Part shown: positions 11,731-23,942 of the stretch, piece after piece
How positions within the stretch are numbered: the stretch's first letter is position 1
How the letters are laid out: each line of letters begins with the position of its first letter
NCBI GenBank assembly: GCA_030267565.1
Contig: BRXU01000044.1
Coordinates: forward strand, 380,001-444,000
Length of the DNA stretch: 64,000 nt
Reading direction: 5' to 3'
DNA from: Pleodorina starrii
Taxonomy: Eukaryota; Chlorophyta; Chlorophyceae; Chlamydomonadales; Volvocaceae
Position numbers and translations under genes: made by a program
Notes under the pieces: generated by a model
Database searches by the model: none
What the model was told of the DNA's origin: nothing
What the model saw: only the letters and a program-made list of their open reading frames with translations

Positions 11731-11930
11731 GCAGAGGGAGGGGGAGGGGGAGGGGGAGGGGGAGGGGGAGGGGGAGGGGGAGGGGGAGGGGGAGGGGGAG
11801 GGGGAGGGGGAGGGGGAGGGGGAGGGGGAGGGGGAGGGGGAGGGGGAGGGGGAGGGGGAGGGGGAGGGGGAGGGGGAGGGGGAGGGGGAGGGGGAGGGGG
11901 AGGGGGAGGGGGAGGGGGAGGGGGAGGGGA
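11731..11930 (+). repeat. (GAGGGG)n hexanucleotide array downstream of the DCAF11-like stop codon
   Basis: About 33 uninterrupted GAGGGG units, followed by a few GGAGAT units. It starts about 320 bp after the stop codon, so it may be in the 3' UTR. The G-rich strand can form G-quadruplexes. Confidence 0.95.
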
Positions 11931-13115
11931 CGGAGATGGAGATGGAGATGGAGAATAGATGGTGGGTACTGTGAGGAGGGAGAGGATGCGGAGGCGTCGC
12001 GAGCCTGAGGGAGGGAGGGGGGCCGTGGGGAGCGAAAACGAATGCGCGCAGTTACTGCGAAGGGCCCCGAGAGCAGGCTTTGATCTGTGCGCCCGCGTTG
12101 CTTTTGTGGGTTTGGCGGGGGTGGGGATGGGGGGGGCCGCACAGAGCATTCCGTCGTGTTTTGTTCCTGGCAGGATGAGTACGAAACCGCCCACACTGCC
12201 TTATGCTTGTGGACACATGTCTTGATGTGGGTTTGGAGTGGAGTCGGCGAGTTGAGAGCGAGGAGGAGGGTTTGGGGTTTGCTGTTGTTTGTTGAACTGA
12301 TCAGCGCTACATGGGTGCCGGAAGGAACCTGGCCGCGTATGCAGCCAGTTGGTTGTGATTTGTTGGTTGTTGTGTGGGGCTGCCGTATGTGGCTCATTAC
12401 CGCGTTGGTAAAACCAGTCACATTTCTGTTCAGTCAGCGCGCCACGCCGCAAGGGCCATTGTCTGAGTAATTAATTACAGAGGAGCTGGATAACAGCTAC
12501 ATAGTGCGATCGCACGAGGTCTGAGGCCGTCGTCGTGACTGAAAGTGCGGAACAAGTCCGGTTATGTCGGCCGTGTAATGAATTTCGGTTGCAACTGATC
12601 TCGATACGACGCTAGGAGGATGGGAGAAGTGTTTGCCGTCAAGGTATTTTGCCGTAGCAGCATCAGCAGCCTCGCTACGTTGACTGATAGCAGCAGCGGT
12701 ATTCTCAGCGGTCGGTCTTGTGTCAATGCTATCGACCAGCGCCGAGCACGCTGCGCCATCGAAGGCATCGTTTCCTTCGATCTGTACGGAAGACTTCAAT
12801 CAGCAATGCAAGGAGTTCCTACCCAGGCGACGCTACGTCACTGTCCTTCCGGTACATCCCTTACTTCCCTGAGATTCGAGATGTCTTTGTTTAATAAGCC
12901 ACTATTTCATTTCGACGTCACTGTCACCAACATGATTACTGTCGATGCACGAACAATCCCTTTCCTTGTCACAACCCGTTGCCTTTTTCCTTATCAGTCT
13001 GCAGAATCGGCCTGCTATGATCCCAAAACCCGCTGTGATAGTAACCCATACGATCGACTCTGTCTGGATGCCGTACTCCGATCGAGACGAAGGGGAAAGG
13101 TTTGACGCGAGTGCC

Positions 13116-13120
13116 TTACA
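13116..13120 (-). terminator. Candidate TGTAA polyadenylation signal for FBA3
   Basis: TGTAA on the minus strand, about 440 bp past the FBA3 stop codon. TGTAA is the usual poly(A) signal in Chlamydomonas-type nuclear genes. The choice among possible sites is inferred. Confidence 0.35.
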
Positions 13121-13555
13121 GCACGATCGAGAAAGGGTCCACACCAACAGGCCCACTGTTGCGGTAGGCAAAATGCAACCATCGGGCAAAACCAGGATTC
13201 CACCAGTTCGCTCTAGCATCAAAATCCCACTCTTCTTCACGCATGACGTCATGCCGGAATGCATGCCGCGCATCGACCCTCAGCGACCTATGCTCTAACA
13301 AGCACCTAGACACCACAATCCGAACTCGAAGACTACATCAGATCCATGTACACAGCCGAGACAAGCAAGCTTCGGAGTGCAGTCACGCGCGCAAGTCGTG
13401 CCGGCAACAGAAAGTTCAGGCGCACAAGACCTACGGCATCGCAGCTGACAGAGCGGAAGACCCGAGGGAAAACGCGTCCGCTAAGCACCGCACCCCTTTC
13501 GCCACACCACCTATCTTACGGCAAGCATCGATCTACAAGCAAGCAGGCAAGCAGC

Positions 13556-15119
13556 TTAGTAGACGTAGCCCTTCTCGTACATGCCCTGGGCGGCCTCCTT
13601 GCCCTCGGCGGCGGGGTCGTACTTGCCCTGCTGAGCGTCGGAGTTGGCCTTGGCGCGCTTGAGCAGCGCAGCCTGGGCGGCCGGGACGTTCTCGGGCTTG
13701 CCCTGCCACGTCTTCAGGACGGTGTTCTGGAGAGCGCGGGCGTACGAGAACGACACGTGCCACGGGTTGGGGGCCTGGTTCATGGCGTTCAGGTTGAGGG
13801 TGGACTCCAGCTCGGACTGGCCGCCCGACAGGAACATGATGCCCGGCACGGCCGGCGGCACGCGGCGGCGCAGCATCTTCAGGGTGTACTCGGCGACCTT
13901 CTCGGGGCCGGCGCGGTTGGGGCAGTCGGCGCCGGGGGTGACCATGGCGGGCTTCAGCAGGATACCCTCGAACATGACCTTGTTGTCGGCCATGTACTTG
14001 AAGGTCTCAGCCCAGATGGCCTCCTGCACCTCCAGGCAGCGGTCGATGTCGTGCTCACCTGAAGCAGGCAGGAGAGGGATAGGAGGCATTGGCATCGTCA
14101 ACAAACGAGGAAGAACATGCAAGCTCAAGAAGGTCATCCATGACGACTGTGAAAGCGACAATGCACACGGCTGTCGAAGCGAAGGCGCAGCGAGTTCTGA
14201 CATATACTTCCGATGCAAGGAAGCGCATGGCACAGGAAATCGACATATGCAACGACAAATGCAACAAAGTGAGACGCAATGCGTGAAGGTAAAAGGCAGG
14301 CGTAGCCGACCCAGCCAACTGAAGCATCATCCTCAAGATAAGGCGACCCGAATTCACAACAGCCCAAATTCATACGCCCTGAATGTCCTAATGCAACCTA
14401 ATGGAACACATTAGCCCTGTAATAGACCCAAATCCCAAGATCCCCGGTTATACCAAGCAGATCACCATCAATCCCAACCCGAACTCACCGTCCAGCAGCA
14501 CCTCGGGCTCCACAATCGGCACCAGACCAGCGTTCTGGGCAATGGCGGCGTAGCGGGCCAGGCCGTAGGCGCAGTCGCGGAGGGCAATCAGCGACGGGCC
14601 GTGCGGGATGGAGACGACCGAGCGCCACTTGGCGAAGCGGGCGCCAGCCTTGTAGTACTCAGCGCAGCGCTTGTCCAGGCCGTCCAGGCCCATGCACCAG
14701 GACTCGCCGTTGGTGTTGGCCAACGGCACCAGACCCTTGTCGACCTTGATGCCGGGCACGATGTTCTGCTCGTTCATGGCATCGACGAACTTCTTGCCGT
14801 CCTTGGTCGACTGGTACAGGGTCTCCTCGAAGAGAATAGCGCCCGAGATGTACTGGCCAATGCCCGGGGTGGTGCAGAGCAGCTCGCGGTAGGCGCGGCG
14901 GTTCTCCTCGGTGTTCTCCACGCCGACGGAGTCCAGGCGCTTGCCGCAGGTGGCGTTGGACTCGTCCATAGCCAGGATACCACGGCCCTTGGAGGCAATG
15001 GTGTGGGCGGTCTTGATGAGCTCCTCATCGTACTTGCCGGCGCGGACGACCACGCTCTTGCGCGAGCGGGCGGCGAACACGGCCTTAAGGCCGGCCGACT
15101 GCTTCATCATCAGGGCCAT
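13556..15119 (-). CDS. FBA3: Chloroplast fructose-bisphosphate aldolase, class I (2 exons)
   Basis: Exon 1 is 15119-14489 and exon 2 is 14058-13556, joined in phase through a GTGAGT donor and CAG acceptor: 377 residues. The enzyme interconverts fructose 1,6-bisphosphate with dihydroxyacetone phosphate and glyceraldehyde 3-phosphate, and also makes sedoheptulose bisphosphate in the Calvin cycle. The first 25 or so residues ([20 protein letters not shown]) look like a stromal transit peptide. Visible motifs are [44 protein letters not shown], and the Schiff-base lysine in GILLKPAM (about K246). The protein ends in the conserved tyrosine (KGYVY). The match to Chlamydomonas FBA3 is from memory. 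The 430-bp intron shows nothing notable. Confidence 0.97.
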
Positions 15120-15998
15120 TGTGACGCAAGTAGGTTCTAGAGCGACAAGCCGGAGCTACCTGTGCGAAGATTGCACAAGTAATTATCCCGAGAATGTACC
15201 GATGCAATGTAGCGGCCAGACCTTTAACACCCACACGAGCGGCCGGCCCATCGCCGTACTTAGGGTAGGGTTTCGGAGGCATTGGAAAGCACCGCCGCGA
15301 GCCTCCAGCATCGGTCTTCACGACATCCAAGATTAAGATAAGCATATGCTGAAGGAATATGGACCAGAATTGCGAAATGGCCGTCTGGAGGGTTTTTGTC
15401 GAGGCTACGCTCTCATGTCGTTTCGCTTACCCTGATGGTTTTCCATCGCGTTGTGTCAGCTCAATTCGATCCCTTCTTACATATGATAGCATGGATTTTA
15501 CAAATGAGGTGCAACGCTTAAGCGTAATAATTTGCCTTAAGATCAGCAATTGTTCGTTATATGGTCCCATCTGATTACCCTTTCACTTCGAATTTTCCTC
15601 GCGTACTGGAGCTAATCGAACGGGTTGCCCAGTACCCTGGCTCTCTGCATGTGAATAGGATGGCGTTGCATTCCGAGGAACGTTCTTCGTGCACATGCAT
15701 GTGGGCTGATTGGGCAACAGCAATCAAATTAAGGATTATTAAGGAAGTAGAAAACATAACGAAGAGCGTAAAGCGTTAGCACGCGTAGCAGCGCGAGGTG
15801 GCATCACCCATCCTCTAGCAAGCGACACATTCGCGCTTCGACGGAAGCATTCGCACACACGACCTCCATCGGAACAAATCGCCAACAGCCACGTGAAACA
15901 CATCCGACCCTTGCAACCAAATATACTTGTACCTTTCGACACGAACTGGGTTACCTGACCTTCCGGGTCCGCTCCCGATCGGTCAGCCCGCTAGTTCA
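15120..15998. other. Intergenic region between FBA3 and the F-box/LRR gene
   Basis: Contains the FBA3 promoter and 5' UTR and the 3' UTR of the F-box/LRR gene. It is less GC-rich than the introns. Minus-strand TGTAA sites at 15477-15481 and 15498-15502, about 500 bp past the F-box/LRR stop codon, are candidate polyadenylation signals. No coding region is supported. Confidence 0.5.
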
Positions 15999-18900
15999 TC
16001 AGAGATACTGCAGGCGTCGGGCCGCTTCCTCCGCGCCCAGCGCAGCCGCCGAATCCGGCCGAGGACCCGTCAGGTGCAAACTGCGCAGCCGCGCCAGCCG
16101 ACGCAGCGGCTCCGAAACCTCCACTGGGTTGCCCGCCACCATGCCACGCGCCCGCAGCGTCAGGCAGCGCAGGCCCGTCAGCGCCTTCAGCGGTTCGAGC
16201 ACGTCCTCCGCCGGCAGCTCATCATCCGGCAGACCCAGCAGCAGGAACTCCAGCGACCGCAGTGACTGCAGGCTCGCCAGGCCGTGACGAATCAGCCGCT
16301 GCCGCCAGCAGCCACATGCCCCAGCGCCCGCCGTGGCGCCACCCCAACCCTCACCCCACTCCCCATCCGACCCGCTGCTGCTCCCACTTCCCCAGCCGCC
16401 ACCTCCGAGGCCAAACGCCACGCTGGCGCGTCGCGCTGCGGCACGCAAGGACTTTCGGAAGACGGTTTTGCGTGCGGTCCTGGACCCAGTCAGGCATCTC
16501 GTGCTGCCCCAAACGCTGGGACTGCAGCAGCAGTAACACGATTCCCCGGACCCCCGGGCGGACGCGAAGAGCTCCTGGTGGCGCCGCGCGGCCGCCGCCC
16601 GACCGCTCGCGTAGGGGAGGTTGGAGCGCTGGGCGCTGCAGTCGTGGTCACTTTGCGCTGGGGACGAGCGGCAGGCGCTCCAGGAGCGGCTGTCGTTGAG
16701 GACCAGCTCCTGAAGTGACGAGGGGTCGGGGTGGTCGTGGGGGTGTGGCGGTGGGAAACGGATGGGGAGGGTGGAGGGCGTGACTGTGATTGGATGCGGG
16801 TCGGGATGCGGGTCGGGATGCGGGTCGGGATGCGGGCCGCCTAAGCGGTATGGGATGATAAGGGGAAAGAGCTCCTCGGTCTGGGCGCACAGCCAGCAAC
16901 GTCCACAGGCCGAGGCCGGTCGCGAGCGGACCGGTGTCCGCTGTTGGACAAAGGGCGTCGTCGTTGGGGCGCCGCGCGCAAGCCCCGCCGGACAGGGCAG
17001 GCCTGGCGCCAGCCTGCCGAATCGGCGCAGGCGCCCCGCCGGGGCCCCCGCCACTCGGTCGGGTCGGCTGCGGGGGCCAGCCGTGCAGGAGATACCGCAC
17101 CGCACCGCATCCCCGGATCGCACCAACTCTGCTCCCCCGGCGTGTAGCCCTGTTCCCCACCGAAGATGTGCCCTCGAGAGCATCCGTGTCATCCCGCCCA
17201 GCCCAGAGGAGCCAGACCCCAGCCCCCGCCCTCCTTGCTCCTAGGCCGCGGTCCGCTGCCGGCTGCCCGGCCCGCTGCCGCCACCCCGTCCCCAGCCCCT
17301 CGTCCCCCCCTGATGCCGCTGCCGCCACCGCTGCTTCCGCATCTGCCCACCTGCAGCTGCGTGGCCCCGATGTCCCCCACCATCAGATGCGCGGGGGTCA
17401 GGCCGCAGTCCAGGACCTGGAGGGAGCCGGAGGGAGGTGGGGGGAGGGGAGGGGAGGGGAGTGAAGAAGGGGGAGGTAAACTGCTCGGCGCGGTGGGGTC
17501 CCTGGTGAGTGGGTTGAATAGGGCTGTGTCTCTGCTTTGGGAGCTTTTGGGGAGAAACAACTCCGAATCCGGAAGGAACGACGGCAACCAATCGCGCCCA
17601 GTTCCCCATCGATCGCCCTCCGGCGCCCGACCCGACCCGACCCGACTGCCCCCACTCATGCACCCGCCGCGGGCCTCCACACCCGCCCACCCACCCGCCC
17701 CCGCCCCTACCTGCAGCGAGGTTAGCCCGGTCAGTGAGCCCCCCAGCAGCCCCAGCAGCTCCTCGCCCCGCAGCCGCAAGCCGCCCAGCGCCAGACGCGT
17801 CAGACCGGGCGGCAGGCAGCAGCCGAGGCTCACACCCAGGTCCAGCGCGCCCGCCGCCGCCGCCGCCGCCTCCTCGTCATCGTTGTACAAGCCAGCACCG
17901 CCGCACAGGTACGACATACCGGCCATCACGTCGTCGCCGTCGCTGTCGCCCTGGTACTCGCTGTCGCTGTCGCTGTCGCTGTCGGGGCGGGGGCGGGGGC
18001 GGGGGGCGCGGCGGCTGTCGGGGTTGGCCTGCTGGCTGCTGAAGTGGTGGCGGTCGTCGTCCGGTGCGACGCTGAGGCTCAGGTCGCGGAGGGAGGTCCA
18101 GGTGGACAGCGAGCGCAGAGAGGGTGCGCCCGGAGTGTCCGGCAGGATCTGACCTGAGAGGGGGGAAGGGGGGGGGAGGGGGGGGGAGGGGTCCAAGGGG
18201 CCTCAAGTTCCAAGGGGCATCCGAGGCGAGGACAGGACCGGGACAGGACCGAGGACAGGGAGTGCGGCAACAGAAGGGGCGTTAGCGAGGTCAAGCCGCG
18301 AAGGAATGCGGGAATTCGCGCCTCCAAATAGCGGCTTTCCCACCTCTCCCCTGCCCCTCGGAAAGCGCCCCTCGCCACCCCGCAGGTCCATCTCCCCCGC
18401 CCCGTCAACTTGCCAGCTTGCTGCTTTGGACTGCCATACTCTTGCCAAGCCCCCTCCCGCCGGCGCCGACACCGGCTTCCACCTCGCCGCACGCTGCGCT
18501 GAGAACCCCCCCCTATCACCGTTATTACCCCGCCCCCCCCTCCCGTCCCGCCCCACCACCCTCCCCTTGGGACCACGACAGGCACCAGCGCCCGCCCCGC
18601 CGGCCCGCCTCCCCCACAGCTCCTTTCCGCCCACCTACCCGCTACCCGCCCACAGAGCACCTTACTGTTGTCCCGTGACGGCAACCCGCACCTCCGCACC
18701 TCCACACCTCCCGCGCTACACCGCAACAATCGCTCCCCCAGCCCCCTCCCCCCAGCCCCCTCCCCACCCCCCTCACCCCCCTCACCCGTGAACGCCAGCT
18801 GCGTCAGGTGGGTCCATGCGCCCGCCAGCACCTCCACCACCCGGCCGTTGAGGGAGATGAGGTGGTGGCGCTCCGAGGGCTCGCAGTGCATGCAGAACCT

Positions 18901-21900
18901 GCAACAGGCCAACACCCCCACACCACAGCCCGCGGAGGATTAAAAAGATAACCGCAACCACAGCCGCACAGCCGCACCGGGTACCGCAAAAGGTGGGGGG
19001 CGCGGCCGCGACGCGACGTGTGGGTACACGGTGGTCAGGATCGGGTTCCGGAGAGGGTGCGTGTATTTGTTTGTCGCGGATGGTGGCAGATTGCGGAGCT
19101 TTGGGCGTCCCATCCCGTCCCGTCCCGTCCGTCCCGAGGTGCCGCGGACCCTTCCGTGGCGCATCCCGTCCCGTGGGTCGGCCTGGTGTGAATGGGGGGC
19201 CCTCCGGTCAGTGGGCTGTGCGCTGCTCCGAAGCTTGCTTCAGGCCCCCCCATCTCAACTAGCCTGCCGCCTCCGCCAGCGCACCCCTCTCCCCCCCCCA
19301 TAATCAAGAGCTGGGGCCGGCACTCCCCCGCCCCCATTCCATCCCCTCCCCCGCCCCCATCCCCCCCAAGGTCAACGACAGGAGCTGCAGTCTGCGCCGC
19401 GTGCGTTTCCTTAGCCCCTCCCCCATCGCCTCCGTTCCATCGCCGCGGCATCACCTTTATTACCCCCTCCCTACACACACGCACACACATCCCCATATCC
19501 ACGAATACCCCCCACACAACAAACACGCACATCCCAATATCCGTGTGGACAACCGCTCTCCCCCCCTCCAATACCCAATACCCACCTCCTCAGCCCTGAC
19601 AGCGGCGCCAGCAGCGTCATGTCTTCGGTGTGCAGCGCCAGGGGCCACGTGACGTAGGTCATGGTGAAGGAGGTGAGGCTGGTCAGCTCGGCAAGCATGT
19701 GGAAGGAATAGTCGCTGTCGAGAACCTGAAGGGGAGGTGGAGGTGGAGGTGGAGGGGGTTGGGGTGGGAGATGGGGAGGGGAAAAAGTATGACAGTCCGT
19801 ATGATGGTCCAAGGAAGGAGGGGGGAGGGAGGGAGAGGCGCGGGGGGGGAGACGCAGCAGGGGCGGAGGCGGCCAGGGCTCGAGGGGAGAAAAAGGCGTC
19901 GAAGAGGGTTGGGGGGCGGGGGTGGAACGCGGCGCGGGGTTGGAGGCGGGGGGATTCAAACTGGGTTTTCGAAAGGAATGCAGCGGAGTAACTGCGGGGA
20001 GGGGAGGGAAGAGGACCCGAATCAGGGGGGGAGTCGATCCGCCCGCAGCGGTCTATGCAACAGCCTCCTAAGCCACAAGGTGTAGACATAGCGGCCGGTG
20101 GTCGGGAGAGAGAGAGCGGGGCCCCCGGGGTTGCGCCACCCGACAGACAGACAGACAGACAGACAGACACGCCACCATCGCCGGGCTGGAGCGTTACCCA
20201 TGGGTCGTCCGACACAATGTGGCTGTGTTGTGGACTCTTCGCCGTTCGCCCCTCCCTCCCTCCCTCGCGCACTTTCTTGGTATCTCCTCGGCCCCGAAAC
20301 CACGCCAAGCCCTGCTGCATTGGGTGCCGTGCACCCCAAGCTGCACCACCCACCAACATCTGGACTCCTTCCGATGCATCTTGCGCTGTTACCCAAGGTG
20401 CAGACGTGCCCGCGCAGGGGCAGCATCTGTGCACGGACCGCTCGCCTACTACCGGTATCCCTGAAACTGAAACCTGCATCCACCTGCACCCGCACTCGCA
20501 CCCGCACCGCCGGCCCCTTACCCACCACTGTGGACAGGTGCAGGGACCTGAGGCGGGCCAGCGGTTGGTCGTACAGCTGCAGCAGGTGGGCGCTGTGGAT
20601 ACCGCTGCCGCCGCTATTGGCCAATTCGAACCTGCGCGGAGGAAGGGTCGGGAGGGAGTGTCGGGAGGAAGGGTCGGGTGGGGAGGGGGTGTGTGCAGCG
20701 CGATATTGGCACTGGTTGCAGTAATCCAACCCAACCAACCAGGCAACTAATTGATAACCCTGGGTCGCGGGGAGAGGGAAAATGGACCGCAGCGGGTGCC
20801 TGAGGCAACGTCGAATGGGTGGGTGGGTGGGTGGGTGGGTGGGTGGGTGGGTGGGAGGTTGGCAATTCCAATAGCAAGCTGGGGCTGGGAAGGAGAAGGA
20901 GGAGGAGGGGCCGGCGGCTGCGTTGGCGTGCGGCCATCTCATCCGGCGTGGGATGCGGACGAGCTACCCCGAACCCCGAGCCCGGTCCCGTTTGAGCACA
21001 AGGCATTGTGACCCTCGCACCTTGCACACCCACACGCGCCCCCGGATGCGACATCCGGGTTCCAAATCCAAAGATATACAAACGGGGCCCGATGCCCGCG
21101 CCCGATACCCGCCAAGCACCCCTGCCCCACCCCGCCCTCACCCCACCCTCCGCCCTCCTCGCCTGAGCGACTGGAAGCGGCGCAGCTGCTGCAGTGCGCC
21201 GTACATCTCCGTCATGAGCGCCACCGGGCAGTCGTCCGGGTCGCGGGGGTCGTACAGCAGCTCCACCCGGGACAGAGACAGATCCTGATCAGGACACCGC
21301 ACCGGACACCATCACGAGTTCACGACGGGTCACTGGACCGCTCAGGGGACTGACTAATCAGGACTCGTATCGCCGTCACGACTCACGAGTCGCGACGGCA
21401 AGAGCAGGCACGGCCACAACGGACGGGCAATGACGCCCATCCCGGCACCCCGCCACCCGCCACCCAACCCACCTGCAGGTACCGCAGGCGGCTGAGCGAC
21501 GCCAGATCCCCGTGCGACACGCCCAGCCGTCCCTGGAGCGACAGGGTCGTCAGGCCCGTCAGCGCACTTGTCAGCTCCGCCAGCGCCCCCCCGCCGCGCA
21601 GGTCGCACCCCGCCAGCCGCAGCGAGCGCAGCTTCGACCCCAGCCGGATGAACAGCGACGGCTGCGGGGTCCAATTCCTGGCAGCAGCCCTGCTGGCGGC
21701 GGCGGCAGCGGCGGCGGCGGCAGGGCCTGGCCCGGCCGCTGCTCCTACAGCCAAGTCGGCTGCGCCGCCCGCGGCGGCGTCGTCTCCAGGCGCTTGCGCG
21801 ACCGCTCCGTCGTCCTCACCTCTGCGGCTGCTGGTGGTGCTACTGCTATCGGAGGCAAAGAGGGCAGCGAAGTCCTCGTCACTGCTGACGCTGCTGCTTT

Positions 21901-23942
21901 GGTCGCCTACTTCCTCACTCTGCACCTGTGCAACCGCCGTGGCCCCTGCAGCGGCTGCTGCGCGATCTGGGTCTGAACCCGAAGCCAAACCCGAACCCAG
22001 ACCCACGACCAGATCCGTCTCGTAGCTCCCGGCCTCCTCGGCATCCAACACGTACTCCGCCGCCGCGACGGCCATCGCCGCCTCCGCTGCCGCCCTCTGC
22101 GCTTCGGCCGCCACCACCGCAGCGGCAGTCCGGAGCCCCCGCACGTAACCGGACGGCCCCGCACTCGGTGGCCCTTGCGTGTCGTCAGACCCCGACCGAA
22201 GGACGGCGGCGGGCCCCGTACCCGCTTCCGCATCGGCCTTCTCGCCCTTCGCCGGGCCCTCGCCCGAATCTGTACCCGCCCCCTTGGCGGACCCTGCAGC
22301 CGCCGGCTCCGCTGCACCGCCCGCTGTCGCCGGCCCCCCGGCTTGCCCACCCGTTGCCTCCACTGCCGCCGGCAAGTCCAGCAGCCGCAGCGACAGGTGT
22401 GTCAGTCGGGTCAGGCGCGTGAGCCCCTCCAGCAGAGCCGCCTGCCCTGCCGCCAACTGAGCTGCATCGGGTCGCTGACCGCGCTGCTGCCTCCGTTGCC
22501 GCTGCGACTGCGTCTCGCTGGGGCTGAGAAGCTCCGCTACCGCCGCCGGCGCCGGCGGCCGCTCCTTGGCAGGTACCAGCTCCACTTCCAGCCGCGACAG
22601 CCCCAGGCAGCAGGACAGGCTGTCGAGGTCCCACGGCCCCGGAACGCCGCCGATGTAACCGCGGGCGCCGGGCCCGCCACCGATCCGTCCGCCACCGTAT
22701 GCGTCGACGCCCGTGGTCGCCGCAACCGGCGCCCGGGGGGGTATGGTCGCGGGGGAGCCGTCGGGGGCTTGCGCCGCCGGGGCCGGGGCCCCGGACATGG
22801 GCCCTATCGCGGACACGGGCATGTCCCGCAGGTTGAGCTGACGCAGGTAGCGCCAGCGGGTGAGGTGGTTGGCCAGCACCTGGTGTGGAGGTGCAGGGGA
22901 GTAATGAAGGAGGGTTGGAGACAGGAGACACGGAAGAGTGGGGGGTTGGGGGGGTGGGGGGTTGGGAATATTACCTGGTGGCCGGAGAATGCGGTCTGGC
23001 CCCTCGCGTCCGAGGGTAGGGTTCCTTCCTGACACACCACTGCCGGTCTCGCGGGGAATCTTCCACGTTTTTGAAGTATTGAAAAGTTTAAAAACTGCTG
23101 GTTTCCTGTCACGATCCTCCCGCTTTCTACTGGCGGTGTTATTCTTCATCCCGCGCGCCTCTTCGCTTTCCACCCATCAACTCGCCCACCCACCTGCAGA
23201 GACAGCTCCGCATGCACCGCCTGGCCGGCCGCCAGATTCGATAGGGTCACAGCCTCGGCCTTCGGCCACACCCGGTGCAAACGGTACAGCCGCCGCAGCG
23301 CCGCGTCGACGCCCGGGCCTCTCGACATCCTCCTCCGCCCAGTTCCAGATGCGGTGGAAGCCGCGGTCGCGAGCACCTTGCAAGGGAGGTCCACATGCCG
23401 TACAGCGGCGGCGGCGGCCCGGCTCCAGGCCTTGTTCACCAGCCGGCAGGCCAGCAAGTCTCGCAGGTCCAGGCGCGACACGATATCCTGAGAGGCAGTC
23501 GGCGGGGCGGGGTGAGGCGTGGAGGTGCGGAGTTTGGGAGTCTGGTGTGTGATTAGGCGCGGCTACGTCCTCGTGCGGTTGCAGGGAGCAGTGGGGTGCT
23601 CAATAGCTGCGGCGTTCCGTTCCAGGTCAGCTTTCCCGCGCTAGGCGTAGGACAAGGGACCAAACGGAACCCCACGCCCTGCGCAACGTTGGGGCCAGCG
23701 AGCGGCTGCCATATTCAGACGTTGGGTAGCCAGTCGATACAATTTCGTGTCATGTAACCCCGACCTCCTGCCGATCCCTTCCGGCGGTCATGCCTACACC
23801 ATGCAGCAGATACGCAGCCGCGAAAATTACTACTCACCGATAGCACGCCATCGGGCAGGGTCGGCACTTGCAAGCGCCCCCTCAGAAAAATGATGTCATC
23901 GTGCGCTCCCGCCAACAAGAGGGGAAGTCCATGTCCGGACAT
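15999..23942 (-). CDS. F-box / leucine-rich-repeat protein (10 exons)
   Basis: Exons: 23942-23838, 23487-23194, 22879-21473, 21284-21142, 20631-20526, 19725-19586, 18898-18786, 18153-17711, 17416-17351, 16709-15999; about 1175 residues. Joining exons 1 and 2 rebuilds a canonical F-box (LPDGVLS, then DIVSRLDLRDLLACRLVNKAW, residues about 28-60). Such motifs bind SKP1 and make the protein an SCF substrate receptor. LRR-like segments follow: LTRLTHLSLRLLDLP, LRSLRLAGCDLRG, LTGLTTLSLQG, LRSLEFLLLGLPDD, LTGLRCLTLRARG. The 469-residue exon 3 carries a long Ala/Gly-rich insert between repeats. Exon 8 has an acidic (DS)n stretch. Several introns fall right after LRR leucines (..SLQ|, ..YLQ|, ..TQLQ|), as in module-built genes. 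The donor of exon 4 is ambiguous (GT at 21141, or a GC donor). The first in-frame ATG is at 23942. Confidence 0.8.
16790..16840 (+). repeat. (GGATGCGGGTC) short tandem repeat
   Basis: Four near-perfect tandem units of a GC-rich 12-bp sequence in the last intron (16710-17350) of the F-box/LRR gene. Nothing else is evident in that intron. Confidence 0.85.
20144..20169 (+). repeat. (GACA)n microsatellite
   Basis: Six GACA units in intron 5 of the F-box/LRR gene (19726-20525), which holds no other recognisable feature. Confidence 0.9.
20813..20854 (+). repeat. (GGGT)n microsatellite
   Basis: About ten perfect GGGT units in intron 4 of the F-box/LRR gene. Resembles a G-quadruplex-forming tract. 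Confidence 0.92.

Larger units (their letters stand above)
11411..13555. other. Convergent intergenic region between DCAF11-like and FBA3
   Basis: Holds the 3' UTRs of two converging genes. The first part contains a GAGGGG array. From about 12450 the sequence becomes less GC-rich, with no recognisable protein. A TGTAA at 12574 (+) and one on the minus strand at 13116-13120 could be the polyadenylation signals. A 161-codon open frame at 12620-13105 (+) has no motif I recognise and is not called. Confidence 0.6.

Noticed and set aside
11369..12421. 350-codon minus-strand proline/leucine-repeat frame
   Set aside because: Explained by the GAGGGG array; overlaps the last DCAF11-like exon in antisense.
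21383..23173. Taking the 596-codon minus-strand frame as a complete gene
   Set aside because: It is exon 3 of the F-box/LRR gene plus flanking intron; the F-box exons upstream and LRR exons downstream join to it in phase.
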